Assembly: GCA_011037195.1 (NCBI GenBank)
Contig: JAAEAF010000351.1
Span: 124,001-188,000 of the forward strand
Reading direction: 5' to 3'
Length of the DNA: 64,000 nt
DNA from: Triatoma infestans
Lineage: Eukaryota; Arthropoda; Insecta; Hemiptera; Reduviidae
The position numbers were made by a program, and so were the translations under genes. This document shows positions 46,019 to 56,899 of this stretch, one piece after another. The notes under the pieces were generated by a model that did no database searches, was not told the origin of the DNA, and saw only the letters and a list, made by a program, of their open reading frames with translations. Each line of letters opens with the position of its first letter. Position 1 is the first letter of the stretch.

Positions 46019-46255
46019 GGGGGCGGAATTAGCTCAACGGTAGCGCGCTGGATTCCTACGCAGAGTCCCGTCTTCTTGTCTAGCAGTAATGCCCTTAGAT
46101 TTTCTCTATCTAGGAGCCTCTGCAACTCACTCCTCAATGATAAGCAGTATTGTCTGTAGCGAGTGAACACTGCACGGAGGCCGGCAGTGCACTGAGAAGG
46201 CTGGAAAAAGCACAATAGATCTTTTAGGTAGGACATGCATTACCTCCTAAAAAAA
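46019..46255 (+). repeat. tRNA-derived SINE, second family
   Basis: Starts with GGCGGAATTAGCTCAACGG and TAGCGCGCTGG, a very good tRNA A-box region; the body (CCTCTGCAACTCACTCC, GGAGGCCGGCAGTGCACTGA) matches the copy at 33145. Ends in a run of A. The 86-residue minus-strand open frame here is a by-product of the SINE. Confidence 0.7.
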
Positions 46256-46259
46256 AAAA

Positions 46260-47990
46260 AAAAAAATCTAAGTACGAAAATAAACAAACATGAGCTCCAT
46301 TTTTCTCTGTTCCTGCTGCACGTTCCAACAATTTATTATTATTATTTTTATAAAGAAGTGTGAAGGGAACTAAAGTTAAGCATACTTTCCAATTAATTTC
46401 TCAACTTTAGTGGCTATATCTAAGGTGAAATTCTTGTCCCTCATTTCTAAAAATTATGAGTATAAAGGGAGCTCCTAGAACATATACTCATCTCCTGATA
46501 CAGTCCTAATATTTTTAGGATGTCCTTAGACATAATATATTAAAAGTTGTGAACTGAATTTATGCGGTACTTTTTCTTGATTTCTAGGAGAGAGAGAGAA
46601 CTCTGTTGAGAATTTTTATAAACACAAAAGGATTGCAAATGAGCTCCTATGGTTTTCTTATCTCCTTAAATTCACAATATTTGACACAGTTTAATGTTTT
46701 TGGTTTAAAGCAGATTTTTTGCTTATTCATAATATCCTAGAGTAAAGTGGCCGCCCTCAGATGCAAAATTTTTGTAATGAAACTCAATAAAAATAGGTTT
46801 TTAAAATATTCCTATTAAAATCAACCGAGAACTGAAACTAAATAAAACTCTACTATTTATATAATAATATAGTATTGTTACTTTTAATTTAAAATTGTAG
46901 AAACATGTGATAATAATTACATGGGATAATGTGTCTTTATTGAAGTATAGTAGGTATTTAAGAATAATGCTTTATCTTAAAGGAATTTCATTTCTGTTTC
47001 AATATGACAAAATTAAAAATGATACTTGGTTTTTATTTAGTGATTAGTTTAACTTGAAATAAGTCTGAATACACGACGCATTTAGAGAGGAGCTCTCAAG
47101 TTATAAATAACTCATTTTGAGTTGAATTTAACACGATAGTATTAACTTATTTGCTGCAGGAGAATAAACCATAGATTAGATCCTTGATTCTAACAGGAAA
47201 AAGCCGTGTCAAGTCTTTTAAGAAAAAAGAAATTTAGTCTTTTGTAAATAATTATAGGAGTTTATTCAAAAATAGATTTGAGCTGGTTTTGATTTGGGGA
47301 ACACCATTCTTTCTTGAAGGAGTTTTCTATATTAACTTTAAGCTTGATAAGTTAAATTTTATGATAAAATTAAAAATGAGCAAAAAACTTTTCGTATAAA
47401 TAATAAATTTTAAGCTTATAATTTCAAAAAATAGTGCAGCTGTTTTAAAGTTATTTCGTTCAGCGATGGCCGAGGTAATTTAGTTTACATATTCAAGCAC
47501 AATCTCTGTTTATACAATCTTGTCTATATGTAAATCATTTCTTTAAGGTCTAATATAAAAGCTTAGCATTTTTATATGTATGTATATATATAAGCCAAGT
47601 AAGATTTTGTATCTGCTTTTATTTACATACTTAAATATTTATTTTCTTGTTAATTTCACTGTAATACTTTGAATTTTGTGATCTTAATTTTATTTTGTCA
47701 ACGTTTGTTGAATAATTAGTTTATTTATGCATAACTGAAAATGGTTATTTAAAAAAAAAAACTTGTTCAACAATTAATATTAATTAATTTCTTTGTAATA
47801 TAGGTAACTAAAACATGGGATTAATAAGATATGGTGAGGTCAAAATTTAATTCAAAATTACAGTTAGTAAAATATTTTGGCCCCTTAAGCTTCCAATTTT
47901 TCTGTTTCCAAAAAGTATAAAATAGGCATTTATTATAGTTAGGGTTCATCGTGTTTTTGTTATTAGAACCTTAAATATATTTACAAATGC
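46260..47990. other. AT-rich, no feature recognised
   Basis: Upstream of the first visible exon of the minus-strand gene; it should be intron or promoter of that gene, but I could not find a further exon with protein signal and fitting phase. Confidence 0.35.
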
Positions 47991-47994
47991 AGTC

Positions 47995-48884
47995 TCAGAA
48001 ACTTAGTTGCTGATTTATGCAGATGATATTGTTTTACTTGCCACGGATCCAATATCTTTGCCAGTAATGATAGATTCCTTAGAAAGTTATTGCACGTTTT
48101 GGAAGAAAGTTAATGCAAGTATTTGGAGAAATCCAAAATTTTGGTTTTACGAACGGTGGAAGATCATCCAGAAGGGAAAGATGGTCTCTTGGTTCAAAGA
48201 TTATAGAGGTAGTTAACGAATATAAATTTTTGGGACTTTGGCTAACATCTGCCTTGTCTATGTCTAAACATTTTAAATACAAGTTAACAAAAGGAAAACA
48301 ATGTTTAAATGACATTTGGTATGAATTCATTGAAAATAAAAATATTGCCCACTCTGCCAAAATAAAGCTATTTAATTAGATCTGTAGATCTGTTATCAAT
48401 TATGCGGCTCAGGTTTGGGGATGGCAGAAGTCTTATGAGTTAGACAAACTTTTATATTTCTTTATTAAAAAACTATTTAGAGCCCCCCACGTACAATTCT
48501 GCGTTTTGCCCACTTTGAAACAAAATTACCGTCAATTTATCTGTTTACTTTAAAACTATTCTTAGATTAGATTTTGAACTTCCAAATCATAGATACCCAA
48601 AATTTTAGCCTTACAAGTAATATGTAAGTAAATGCTCTGATTTAGAAAATTTCTATTTACTTTAAAACTATTCTTAGATTAGATTTTGAAAATATTAGAA
48701 CTTCCAAACCATAGATACCCAAAATTTTAGCCTTACAAGTAATATGTAAGCGAATGCTCTGATTTAGAAAATTAATAATTGTTTACAGACCTATGGTTTA
48801 AATACAGATCTAAAGATAGAAAACTGTAATAATATTAAACTCTGGAAATTAACTTTTGTAACGTTCAAAGAATCTGTAAGGAAC
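47995..48884 (+). pseudogene. LINE reverse transcriptase, 5' part of an element split by an LTR retrotransposon
   Basis: Starts at the catalytic motif (LLIYADDIVLLATDPISL) and, with one frameshift, continues ERWSLGSKIIEVVNEYKFLG, LWLTSALSMSKHFKYKL, ICRSVINYAAQVWGW and LDKLLYFFIKKLFRAP. It is colinear with the polymerase at 57.6-59.04 kb (EIEVVNNYKYLGVT, CYAAQIWGF, LLRFFIKKLFSLP). The end of the same element resumes at about 53080 after the LTR retrotransposon. Inactive: truncated upstream, several stops, and a 112-base tandem duplication at 48544-48773. Confidence 0.85.
48544..48773 (+). repeat. tandem duplication of about 112 bases in the LINE
   Basis: Unit 48544-48655 (TTTACTTTAAAACTATTCTT, ending AGAAAATT) is repeated at 48656-48773. 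The second unit has about nine extra bases and a few substitutions. Confidence 0.85.
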
Positions 48885-49146
48885 TGTGGCTGGCAACACT
48901 GCTATTCAGTACTAGTGTTCGCGCGTTTTACACACCTCATGTTTTTTCCTAGTTACTACACTCACCTTCTCATACAAGTGTACATGAACCGTCTCTTTAT
49001 TTATCTCTTAAGTGCAGTATATGTGTATATTACTGTTTTTACTTTGTACAATTTACGTTTTTCTAATAAAGGCATACTTTACGTGAATCAGTGGAGTTAA
49101 GGTGACTAGTTTCATATATTACCATCACCCCACCAGCATTTCCACA
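48885..49146 (+). repeat. 5' LTR of the gypsy element
   Basis: 262 bases, TG...CA ends, containing an AATAAA signal (TCTAATAAAGGC) near the 3' third. Paired with the copy at 52804-53066. Confidence 0.9.
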
Positions 49147-49147
49147 T

Positions 49148-49163
49148 TGGTGAACCCGAGGTG
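49148..49163 (+). promoter_or_regulatory. primer binding site, tRNA-Trp type
   Basis: TGGTGAACCCGAGGTG starts one base after the LTR. The complement of the 3' end of insect tRNA-Trp with CCA is TGGTGACCCCGACGTG, giving 14 of 16 matches. Confidence 0.75.
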
Positions 49164-49994
49164 ATGAAAACAGAAGAGAAGAACGATTCACCATCAAATG
49201 CCGAACAACAACCAATCAAGGCGGAGTTAGCCCATATTTCGGTAAAAATCCCTCCTCTCTGGAGAAAAACAGTGAAGGCACGGTTTATGAGAATAGAGGC
49301 ACAATTTATTACAGCTGGCATCACCTCTGAGGTAACAAAATTTAATTATGTTTTAGGTTCCTTGGAAGCCGACATCGCCGAAGTAATTTCAGATTTTCTG
49401 TGCAAACCTCTTTCAAATACCCCTTTTACAGATTTAAAAAACAGATTAATATCAGAGTTTGAAGAATCCGAAGGGCGTAAAGTTAACAAATTATTAACAG
49501 AAATCGAACTGGGTGATAGAAAGCCATCTCAATTACTTAGAGAAATGAGAACCCTCGCTGGTTCACAAGTCAACGATGAGTTCTTACGAACTATTTTTAT
49601 TCAACGTCTCCCCGTAACAGTGCGTACTATTTTGGCTTCATGTAACGACACGTTAGATAGCCTAGCCGTAATGGCAGATAAGATAATCGAAGTGTCAATA
49701 CCCGGCCCTAACATATACGCAGCGCAGGAGAAAACACCTCCTGAAACAAATAACGACAGAATATCTAAATTGGAAAATCAGATTGCACAATTAACTGCGT
49801 CAATTAATAGATTAGAGGCAAACACAAGATACAGACCCAGGTCTAAAACTCCTCCACATTGTTCGGAGAGTACAATCTGTTGGTATCATCGGAAGTTTGG
49901 GAAAAAAGCAAATAAATGCACGACCTCCTGCAACTATTTAACCGCTCAAAATTCAACTACCAGCAAAGACGTAAACTCCCATGCACCCCGTTGA
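49164..49994 (+). CDS. gag: gag of the CsRn1-type gypsy element
   Basis: An uninterrupted frame of about 276 codons; the ATG at 49164 overlaps the end of the primer site. It begins [20 protein letters not shown] and continues with a helical capsid-like part ([56 protein letters not shown]). Near the C-terminus is [18 protein letters not shown], a C-x2-H-x9-C-x3-C finger that replaces the usual CCHC knuckle and is typical of CsRn1-clade gag. A coiled-coil-like segment ([20 protein letters not shown]) precedes it. Gag overlaps the pol frame by about 80 bases, so pol is probably made by frameshifting. This frame is the best preserved part of the element. Confidence 0.87.
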   Translation: MKTEEKNDSPSNAEQQPIKAELAHISVKIPPLWRKTVKARFMRIEAQFITAGITSEVTKFNYVLGSLEADIAEVISDFLCKPLSNTPFTDLKNRLISEFEESEGRKVNKLLTEIELGDRKPSQLLREMRTLAGSQVNDEFLRTIFIQRLPVTVRTILASCNDTLDSLAVMADKIIEVSIPGPNIYAAQEKTPPETNNDRISKLENQIAQLTASINRLEANTRYRPRSKTPPHCSESTICWYHRKFGKKANKCTTSCNYLTAQNSTTSKDVNSHAPR

Positions 49995-52767
49995 CGGCGG
50001 CAAACGATGGGAGCCCTAAATTTAGCCGCCTCTTTGTTCATGACCGCACATCGCGAATAAAATTTCTCATTGATACAGGTGCAGATATATCTGTACTGCC
50101 TGCCACATTGCGCGAAAAACAGTGCGTAAGGAAGTTATATGCCGCAAACGGTTCAATAATAAATACCTACGGCGAAAAAATATTACGCCTAGACTTGGGG
50201 CTCAGAAGAAAATTTGTCTGGAATTTTATTGTCGCTGGTGTAAGCACCCCTGTAATTGGAGCAGATTTGATAAAGAATTTCGGACTCATGATTGATCTGG
50301 CTCGACGCAGATTAGTCGATAATGTAACTGGTCTCTCTACCATGTGTGCGATACAACAGGTAGAACATATCGACACTGTACACATAATGCCGTCTAACCA
50401 AAAATATGCCTACATTTTAAAGAATTTCCCTCGTTTGTTGAAGAACGACATACATTTTTCTTCTCCAACCACTGATGTTTCACACATCATAATTACTAAT
50501 GGCCCTCCTGTAACCGCTAAACCACGGAGACTACCTCCTGACAAGCTGGCAATAGCAAAAACTTCATTCCAGCAAATGCTAGACATGGGAATTTGCAGAC
50601 CATCGCAGAGTTGTTGGGCCAGTCCATTGCACCTAGTACCAAAAAAGGATGGATCATGGCGTCCTTGCGGCGACTACAGGGCATTTAATTCGGTCACTCA
50701 ACCAGATAAATATCCAATACCAACCTTCAAGATTTCAATTGTCAGCTATCAGGAAAAAATCTAAGATAGATCTAATAAGGGCATACCACCATATACCAGT
50801 TCACTCTAATGATGTCCCGAAAACAGCAGTGATAACACCATTCGGCTTATTTGAATTCGTACGTTTACCATTCGGATTACGAAATGCGGCACAATCTTCC
50901 AACGTTTTTTAGACAACATTTTACGTGAATTTGACTTCGTCTACGCGTACATAGATGATATTCTCGTTGCCTCCACCAATGAAGTAGAACATAACACACA
51001 TTTAAAACTGCTCTTCTCTCAGCTAGATAAATTCAACATCAACATAAATTTGAACAAATGTCTGTTTGGAGTACCTGAAGTTCCATTCCTAGGTTACCTC
51101 ATTTCAGAAGATGGTATACGTCCACTTCAGGAAAGAGTTCGAACAATTTTAGATTCCCCGATACCACGCACCATACAAGAACTACGCAGATTCTTAGGCC
51201 TCACTAATTTTTATCGTAGGGCTATACATAAAGCTGCCGAAATTCAAAGCAGCCTTACAGATCTCATTAAAGGTGCTAAAAAGAACGATAAACGAATAAT
51301 AGAATGGAACGAAACCCAGGCCGAAGCCTTTAATAAACTCAAAATGGCACTTGCTAATTCAACATTTTTACATCATCCCACTGCAGATGCGTCATTGACT
51401 TTAATGGTGTACGCATCAGACTACGTTATGGGCGCTTCCCTTCATCAAATTAAGGAAGGCAAACCAGAACCTCTCGCATTCTTTTCAAAGAAACTGGACG
51501 CAACACAACAGAAATCTCAGCTTACGATCGCGAATGGTTAGCAGCCTATTCCGCTGTCAAACATTTTCGATACATGCTGGAAGGACGCGACTTCCCTATT
51601 TATTTATGTCTTTCAGCAGAAACCAAAAAAGGCCTCACCAAGGCAACTGCGGCAGACAACTTTCATTAGTCAGTTCACAACAGACATCCGATACACTAAA
51701 GGTCGATAGAACATAGCCGCTGACGTTTGTTCCCGCATCGCCTCTATCACATTACCTTCGACATTTTCAACGGACGAGATTGCCAAGGCACAAAGTACAG
51801 ATGACGAACTCACAAGTCTCAGAAACTCTCCAACGTGCCCATTAGAATTTAAAAGCATCCCTCTGACAATCATCTAATTTGCGACTCTTCCACAGAAAAC
51901 CTACGACCATATATACCGCAGCCATATAGATTTGCGATATTTAATTCCCTTCATAACTTAGTACATCCAGGGGTGCAAGGATCTATCGATCTGATACGCC
52001 GACGCTTCATATGGCCATCAATCAAAAATGATGTTCGCTTATGGGCAACTTCTTGCGTACCCTGCCAACGCTCAAAAACCTCGCGACACACAACAACAAC
52101 CATCGGCCAATATCCGCCTGTCGCAGCCAGATTTTCTCACATACACATCGATATAGTAGGACCACCGCCACCAGCAAGAGGATTCCGCTACCTAGTGACA
52201 ATCATTGATCGATTCACCCGCTGGCCAGAAGCCATTCCAATTAATGACATCACAGCTGAAGCAGTAGCAGAAGCTATTTTGTTCGCTTGGATTTCTCGCT
52301 TCGTACTTCCACAGTATATAACTACTGATCGAGAACTACTGATGCCAATTGTTCAAATCCCTCACTGAAAGTTTCGGCATTCATCACATTAAAACAACAG
52401 CATACCATCCAGCTGCAAATGGCAAGACAGAACGCTGGCATCGTCAGTTGAAGTCCGCTCTCAGAGCACAACTTACGAAGACTGGATTTCCCGACTCCCG
52501 TTTGTCCTACTAGGTCTCAGGTCTTACATGAAATCTCTTCAACCTGTATATGATGGACCTTATCTAGTGCTATCCCGGGCCGAAAAGCATTTCGATGTTC
52601 AAACACCTCAAGGTAAGCAGACGGTTTCGCTTGATCGCTTAAAGCCCGCGTTCCTTCTCAAAGAAGAGAACACATTCACTGGCTCAGCCACCTTCCTCTC
52701 GCCAATCAGATCCGACCTCCATCGTACCCATTCAACAGAAAACCACCAGGACAGTTACGTTTCCTAA
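49916..52767 (+). pseudogene. pol: pol of the gypsy element: protease, reverse transcriptase, RNase H, integrase (broken)
   Basis: Frame 49916-50764 has the aspartic protease motif [12 protein letters not shown] and the first part of reverse transcriptase ([20 protein letters not shown]). A frameshift near 50740 moves the reading to KIDLIRAYHHIPV and TPFGLFEFVRLPFGLRNA, then another past a stop at 50912 to YIDDILVAS, the polymerase active site. 51050-51541 continues to RNase H (FLGLTNFYRRAI, LMVYASDYVMGASL); one more frameshift near 51520. Integrase: the His-His-Cys-Cys zone ([24 protein letters not shown]), HIDIVGPP, a shift at about 52345, then YHPAANGKTERWHRQLKSAL. Near 52520 the text jumps from LPFVLLGLR straight to YMKSLQPVYDGPYLVL, the C-terminal GPY-type module, so an internal part is deleted. 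At least four lesions: dead. Confidence 0.9.
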
Positions 52768-52788
52768 AAGATTCAACTGAACGTTGTC

Positions 52789-52803
52789 AGTGGGAGGGGA
52801 GTG
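52789..52803 (+). promoter_or_regulatory. polypurine tract of the gypsy element
   Basis: AGTGGGAGGGGAGTG lies directly before the TG of the 3' LTR, the expected plus-strand primer position. Confidence 0.8.
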
Positions 52804-53066
52804 TGTGGCTGGCAACACTGCCATTCAGTACTAATGTTCGCGCGTTTTACACACCTCATGTTTTTTCCTAGTTATTACACTCACCTTCTCATACAAGTGT
52901 ACATGAACCGTTTCTTTATTTATCTCTTAAGTGCAGTATATGTGTATATTACTGTTTTTACTTTGTACAATTTACTGTTTTTCTAATAAAGGCATACTTT
53001 ACGCGAATCAGTGGTGTTAAGGTGACTAGTTTCATATATAACCATCACCCCACCAGTATTTCCACA
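52804..53066 (+). repeat. 3' LTR of the gypsy element
   Basis: 263 bases, nearly identical to the 5' LTR (about eight substitutions and one indel by eye). It is followed by TTGGTGAACC, the first ten bases that also follow the 5' LTR. Confidence 0.9.
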
Positions 53067-53079
53067 TTGGTGAACCTCC

Positions 53080-53455
53080 ACAGAACCATTTTTATGATTA
53101 AGTGCAGCTAAAAATAAGCAATTCTACAAGGTACAGCACGCCTAATAATGATTTGGATGTTAAAAATGACTTAATTGATGAACAGAACCTGTCATCTATT
53201 AGATGGATTTTTAAGACTAGAGACGATTTACTTAGTCTTAATTATACATATTTTAAAAGCACTGATATCTCTGCACCATGTGAATCGAGATAATCTGTTC
53301 CACTTCCTTGCTGTGCCCATTATTGGACAACATTAGCCTGAGTTCTCGGTTCTCTCTGGTGGACATTTTGAATGGTAGAGATTGGATTGCTTTGGTCAAT
53401 TTTTGTAAAATGACATATAGCCAAAGATTAAGTATTGTTCTGTAAATTAAATAAT
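53080..53455 (+). pseudogene. LINE 3' end, continuing the element at 47995-48884
   Basis: Reads NDLIDEQNLSSIRWIFKTRD and DDLLSLNYTYF, then with frameshifts NRDNLFHFLAV, SLVDILNGRDWIALVNF. The homologous copy at 57.6-58.05 kb has LSLNDLRWLFKMRGALLFL and EDIVHFLA at the same spacing. It therefore is the other half of the LINE interrupted at 48885. Confidence 0.75.
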
Positions 53456-54334
53456 TATTTCTTCTTTTTTTCATTTGTTTTGTTTAAATTTATAACTGCA
53501 TAGATTATTAACTTTTAAGTTTGCTGGAATAATTAAGTTTTTTTAGTAATGAATAATTTTATATGTGCACAGACGATCCACTGACGGTTGAAAACCAAGT
53601 GTTTTCTTTGTTTATGTTTTTAAAGAACAGTACCATATTTTGTTTTTGTTGGTATATGCGAATTGTAAGTAAAGATTTTGTATTCTGTTCAGTCTCAGAA
53701 ACTGCTGGGATAAGCTAACATTGTGGCTGATAACTTTTCAATTCAAAGAGAGATAAATTGAAATTTTCGAACAATCTTGGAATTTCTATAACATTTTACT
53801 TGTACCTATTTAACGCTGTAGTTTTGGTTTTTCAACAAATTTTGAAAAATACAAATTCAATAAAGTGGTCACCTTCCACTTAACTAACCTGCATTATAGT
53901 TGCATTGAGTCTCATTTATTGTTAATGTTTTTTCTCTGACTTTGAAGCAAAAATTTTACTATTTTAACTTACATTGCACGCAAATCCTACACTGTAACCA
54001 TGAACCGTATTCTTTTTTTTTATTATACATAAAAGAAATCCTCCTCTATAAATCTGTGCAAAGTTCCAACCAAACAATAGGTCTTTTAGCTGTCTTGCAC
54101 ATGTTTTATGATAATTCAGTCTGTTTTGAAAAATAGAAATGAATTTGGCCAACACTTGAAATTTTTCAGAATTTCTTTTAAAGTAACTTATATTTCTTGT
54201 TTTATATACGCGAAATTCAAATGATGTACCTGAAATGTCGATTGATCTTCAAATGAGAGGCTCAACTGTTCGGTCACTTTTTTTGGTGATCAACCGACTT
54301 GTAGAAGTTCGCACGTTTCATATTACTTACAACG

Positions 54335-54405
54335 TATTGCTCTATGCATTTCGGGAATAAATTTCCAATGGTTTATCCCCTCAGAAACTAGAAATCCAAT
54401 CACTC
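54335..54405 (-). repeat. hammerhead-like hairpin relic
   Basis: Minus strand: CTGAGGGGATAAACC, then GGAAATTTATTCCCGAAATG and CATAGAGC. A long stem II (GGATAAA with TTTATTCC), then GAA followed by the palindrome ATGCAT and A. CTGAGGG differs by one base from CTGANGA. An upstream partner repeat was not identified. Confidence 0.3.
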
Positions 54406-54910
54406 TGTGTTTTCACTGTATGCTATTCTGTACAGTGCATCGTTGAATGAGTAAATAGAGGTTATGTAACCTGAAATAATAATGGTTAGGCAGCTGTTTT
54501 AAACAGCTGACGAGGATATCACCTTAATACCGTTATTCTTTGTAACTTTACCTATGAAATTACGTTCTCAAACTGATTAATAAAACGCTGCAATAAGTAG
54601 CATACAAAAAATAATATTAAATTCCAATATGAAGTCTACGTTAAAGATAATTACAAAAATAGCAAAATTGCCAATTATGGCAGCCGGTGTGTTAGTGAGC
54701 CTTGGCAATACAAAGTATACATTTTGTTTTCTTTTTTAACTAAATTAAGTTTTGTGCGCTGAGGGAAGGAAGAACTTGTTGGTGACCATTTCTAACGAGA
54801 TCTCTCTTTTTTTATTTTAAAAAATAAAAAGTTTTTCTGTGCCTCCATTTTTTATTTATCTTCATTTCAACAGTAATATTAAACTAGTCTACACTTGTAT
54901 TTATCTATCA

Positions 54911-54928
54911 TCTCTCTCTCTCTCTCTC
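54911..54928 (+). repeat. (TC)n microsatellite
   Basis: Nine TC units. A (GT)n run of similar size is at 56707-56724. Confidence 0.9.
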
Positions 54929-55249
54929 CTTCACTCCTCTATGCTTTTATCCTTGGTATTGTTAAAATAAGTACATCTTGAGATTTTAATTTCTATCTTC
55001 AGCACTAGTAAAAACTGCTGTTTCATATTTGACATAATTTATCATATTTTTAAATGTTTTACCATTCTTCTTCTCTTGGTTTATATTGTTCTCTTTGTGT
55101 ATTCTCTTATTCATGTTCCTTTTAAGCACGCCTTTTATTTTTTTAAGTTACTCGTTCTATTGTGTAAAATTTGTTCTTTTATATTTTCAAAAATATATTC
55201 TCGTCCAGTCCTTGGTTTAATTACCCATTCAAGGCCTTTACAGGAATCG

Positions 55250-55682
55250 TATGAATATGATTTTATATGTAATAGGATATCAAGAGAGGGATCCATAGCA
55301 GAGAGGGAGAGAGAGACAGGATCAATATAATAGGTTTGAGAAGGAGAGAAGTTGAGTTGGATAGATAAACTAGAAGTAAAGATGAACACTGTATAATAGA
55401 AAATTAGCACAAACTGCCTGGACTTTACACTAAAATATATAAAATGGTAGTGAGAGGTAAGGAGAAAGGTTGATGACGCGTTGTGACTGTTGTATGAACT
55501 CTGCTGCAAGACTCTGTCGGTAGACTCCTTTCTATGGCTGACCCAGCTGTATTTAAACAGTTTCTCCCACTCTAGTCTCTGGCCTAAAATAGAGAGTGAT
55601 CCTGTCAAATTTTATGTCTCTCTCTCTCTGATATGGATGGATCCCTCTCTTCGGATCCTATTACATATATGATATGATTTCG
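55250..55682. repeat. small element with terminal inverted repeats
   Basis: The left end (TTATATGTAATAGGATATCA, AGAGAGGGATCCAT) is mirrored by ATGGATCCCTCTCTTCGGAT, CCTATTACATATAT at the right end, arms of about 50 bases. The inside (GAACACTGTATAATAGAAAA, ACTGCCTGGACTTTACA) is shared with 62290-62650. The 157-residue minus-strand open frame across it resembles no protein I know and is probably chance. Confidence 0.6.
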
Positions 55683-55783
55683 GGTCAGTTCAATGGTGTT
55701 TTTTCGAAATAAGTAGCGTTAAGTTTTGACAAATAAGTTAAAAAAAATTGCAATTTATAAAAAAATCTAATATCAATAAACCG

Positions 55784-56044
55784 AATAAAATGTCTATTGG
55801 TAGATTTTGGATAGCCAGTGCTAATGAACTTAGATCACATTGCCCAATTGAGCTCAGAGATATCTCTGCTAAGGAGACAAATGACTTTTGGACGAGTGAT
55901 TTGCCTCAACCTCACTGGGCTCTGGAATGTTCAGAGCATGATGAACCCACTAAGACTAAGGAAAGCTATGAAGTGGAAATCTGTTTGACGTCCATACATA
56001 TTTATGAATTTGACGCTTCCAAGAGATTCAAAAATACTTGTTGA
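55784..56044 (+). other. unrecognised open frame, about 86 codons
   Basis: From the ATG near 55790: MSIGRFWIASANELRSHCPI, DISAKETNDFWTSDLPQPHW, then ALECSEHDEPTKTKESY. Compositionally protein-like but no family is recognised, and there are no splice sites or neighbours that tie it to a gene. Probably part of a decayed transposon. Confidence 0.25.
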
Positions 56045-56354
56045 TTTGAAGACTAAATGAATCAGAAATGCGTAAGGCATCCAGGTGTTTTAAAATAAAC
56101 AAAAAAAAAGTTCATAACTCACTGTTGTGTGCTGATTCTTATCTTCAGCAGTAACATCTTTTTATTGCTTCTTGGTGCCGTATTCGGGTTTCTACCATAA
56201 GTTAGTCAGAGAAATCTTTACAAGAAACATTTGCGATGTATAAAAATATTATTAGGAAATTTCGAAATTGATATTTTAAGAAAAACAAGCAATTCAAGCC
56301 GTAATGGACAAGATGTTGTCCCTTACCAACAAACCAAAGCTTATTAAAATTTGT

Positions 56355-56572
56355 TGTGGTGGTTGGTTCCGCAGAGCTAGAAAGCATCAGAGATATTTTC
56401 CGTGGCAGCCTGCTTCATTTCGTGGCAGTGTGTAAACTGAATTTGCTCTGTGCAAGTCTGTATTGTCACACTGTCTGTAAAACGCATCCTGAAGATGGGC
56501 GAACGCCCGAAACCGGTCGATGATCACAAAATGAAGCAGGCAACCAAGGAAAATGTCTCTGATGCTTATTAA
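56355..56572 (+). repeat. family A repeat, both termini present, one intact hammerhead-like core
   Basis: Begins AGCATCAGAGATATTTTCCG and ends with the reverse complement GAAAATGTCTCTGATGCT, with GCCTGCTTCATTT mirrored by AAATGAAGCAGGC just inside, so terminal inverted repeats of about 38 bases are visible. Right-hand core at 56485-56522 is CATC, CTGAAGA, TGGGCGAACGCCC, GAAACCGGTC, GATG. The left arm has lost its ribozyme part. Confidence 0.82.
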
Positions 56573-56899
56573 AATGTGATTTTTCTTTTTTCGGATAATT
56601 GATTTTCCATCGCCGCATTGGTTTGTGCAAATTAAGCAAATTTGGAATGACGCTTGCAAAGTAACTGACCTCCTAATCAATCTAGTTCAATTTTTAGAAC
56701 ATTCGGGTGTGTGTGTGTGTGTGTGGGGTGGGAGGGGGGAGTTGAATCAATCAATGAACAATTTCTCATAGCAGAACACAGAATTAGAAACACTTTTATA
56801 ACTTTACTAGCGTTTTCAACCTTTGCTATCTGGGATCCCAACCCACCAGAAATGGATTCATTCTTTTGATAATAATAAATACAGAGATAACCAAATTTG

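Larger units (their letters stand above)
48885..53066 (+). mobile_element. Ty3/gypsy LTR retrotransposon of the CsRn1/Kabuki type
   Basis: Two direct LTRs (48885-49146 and 52804-53066) begin TGTGGCTGGCAACACTG and end TTTCCACA. They differ at roughly nine positions by eye, so the insertion is fairly recent. After the 5' LTR comes TGGTGAACCCGAGGTG, complementary to the 3' end of tRNA-Trp with two mismatches, and before the 3' LTR the polypurine tract AGTGGGAGGGGAGTG. A tRNA-Trp primer site plus the unusual gag zinc finger is the signature of the CsRn1 clade. Pol has frameshifts and an internal deletion, so the copy is not autonomous. Confidence 0.9.

Noticed and set aside
45976..46236. An 86-residue minus-strand protein
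   Set aside because: It lies entirely on a tRNA-derived SINE also found at 33145.
49112..49324. Minus-strand frame over the gag start
   Set aside because: Shadow of gag, which has strong family features on the plus strand.
55135..55608. A 157-residue minus-strand gene
   Set aside because: Low-complexity Ser/Leu/Tyr-rich frame across an inverted-repeat element; the second copy does not keep the frame.
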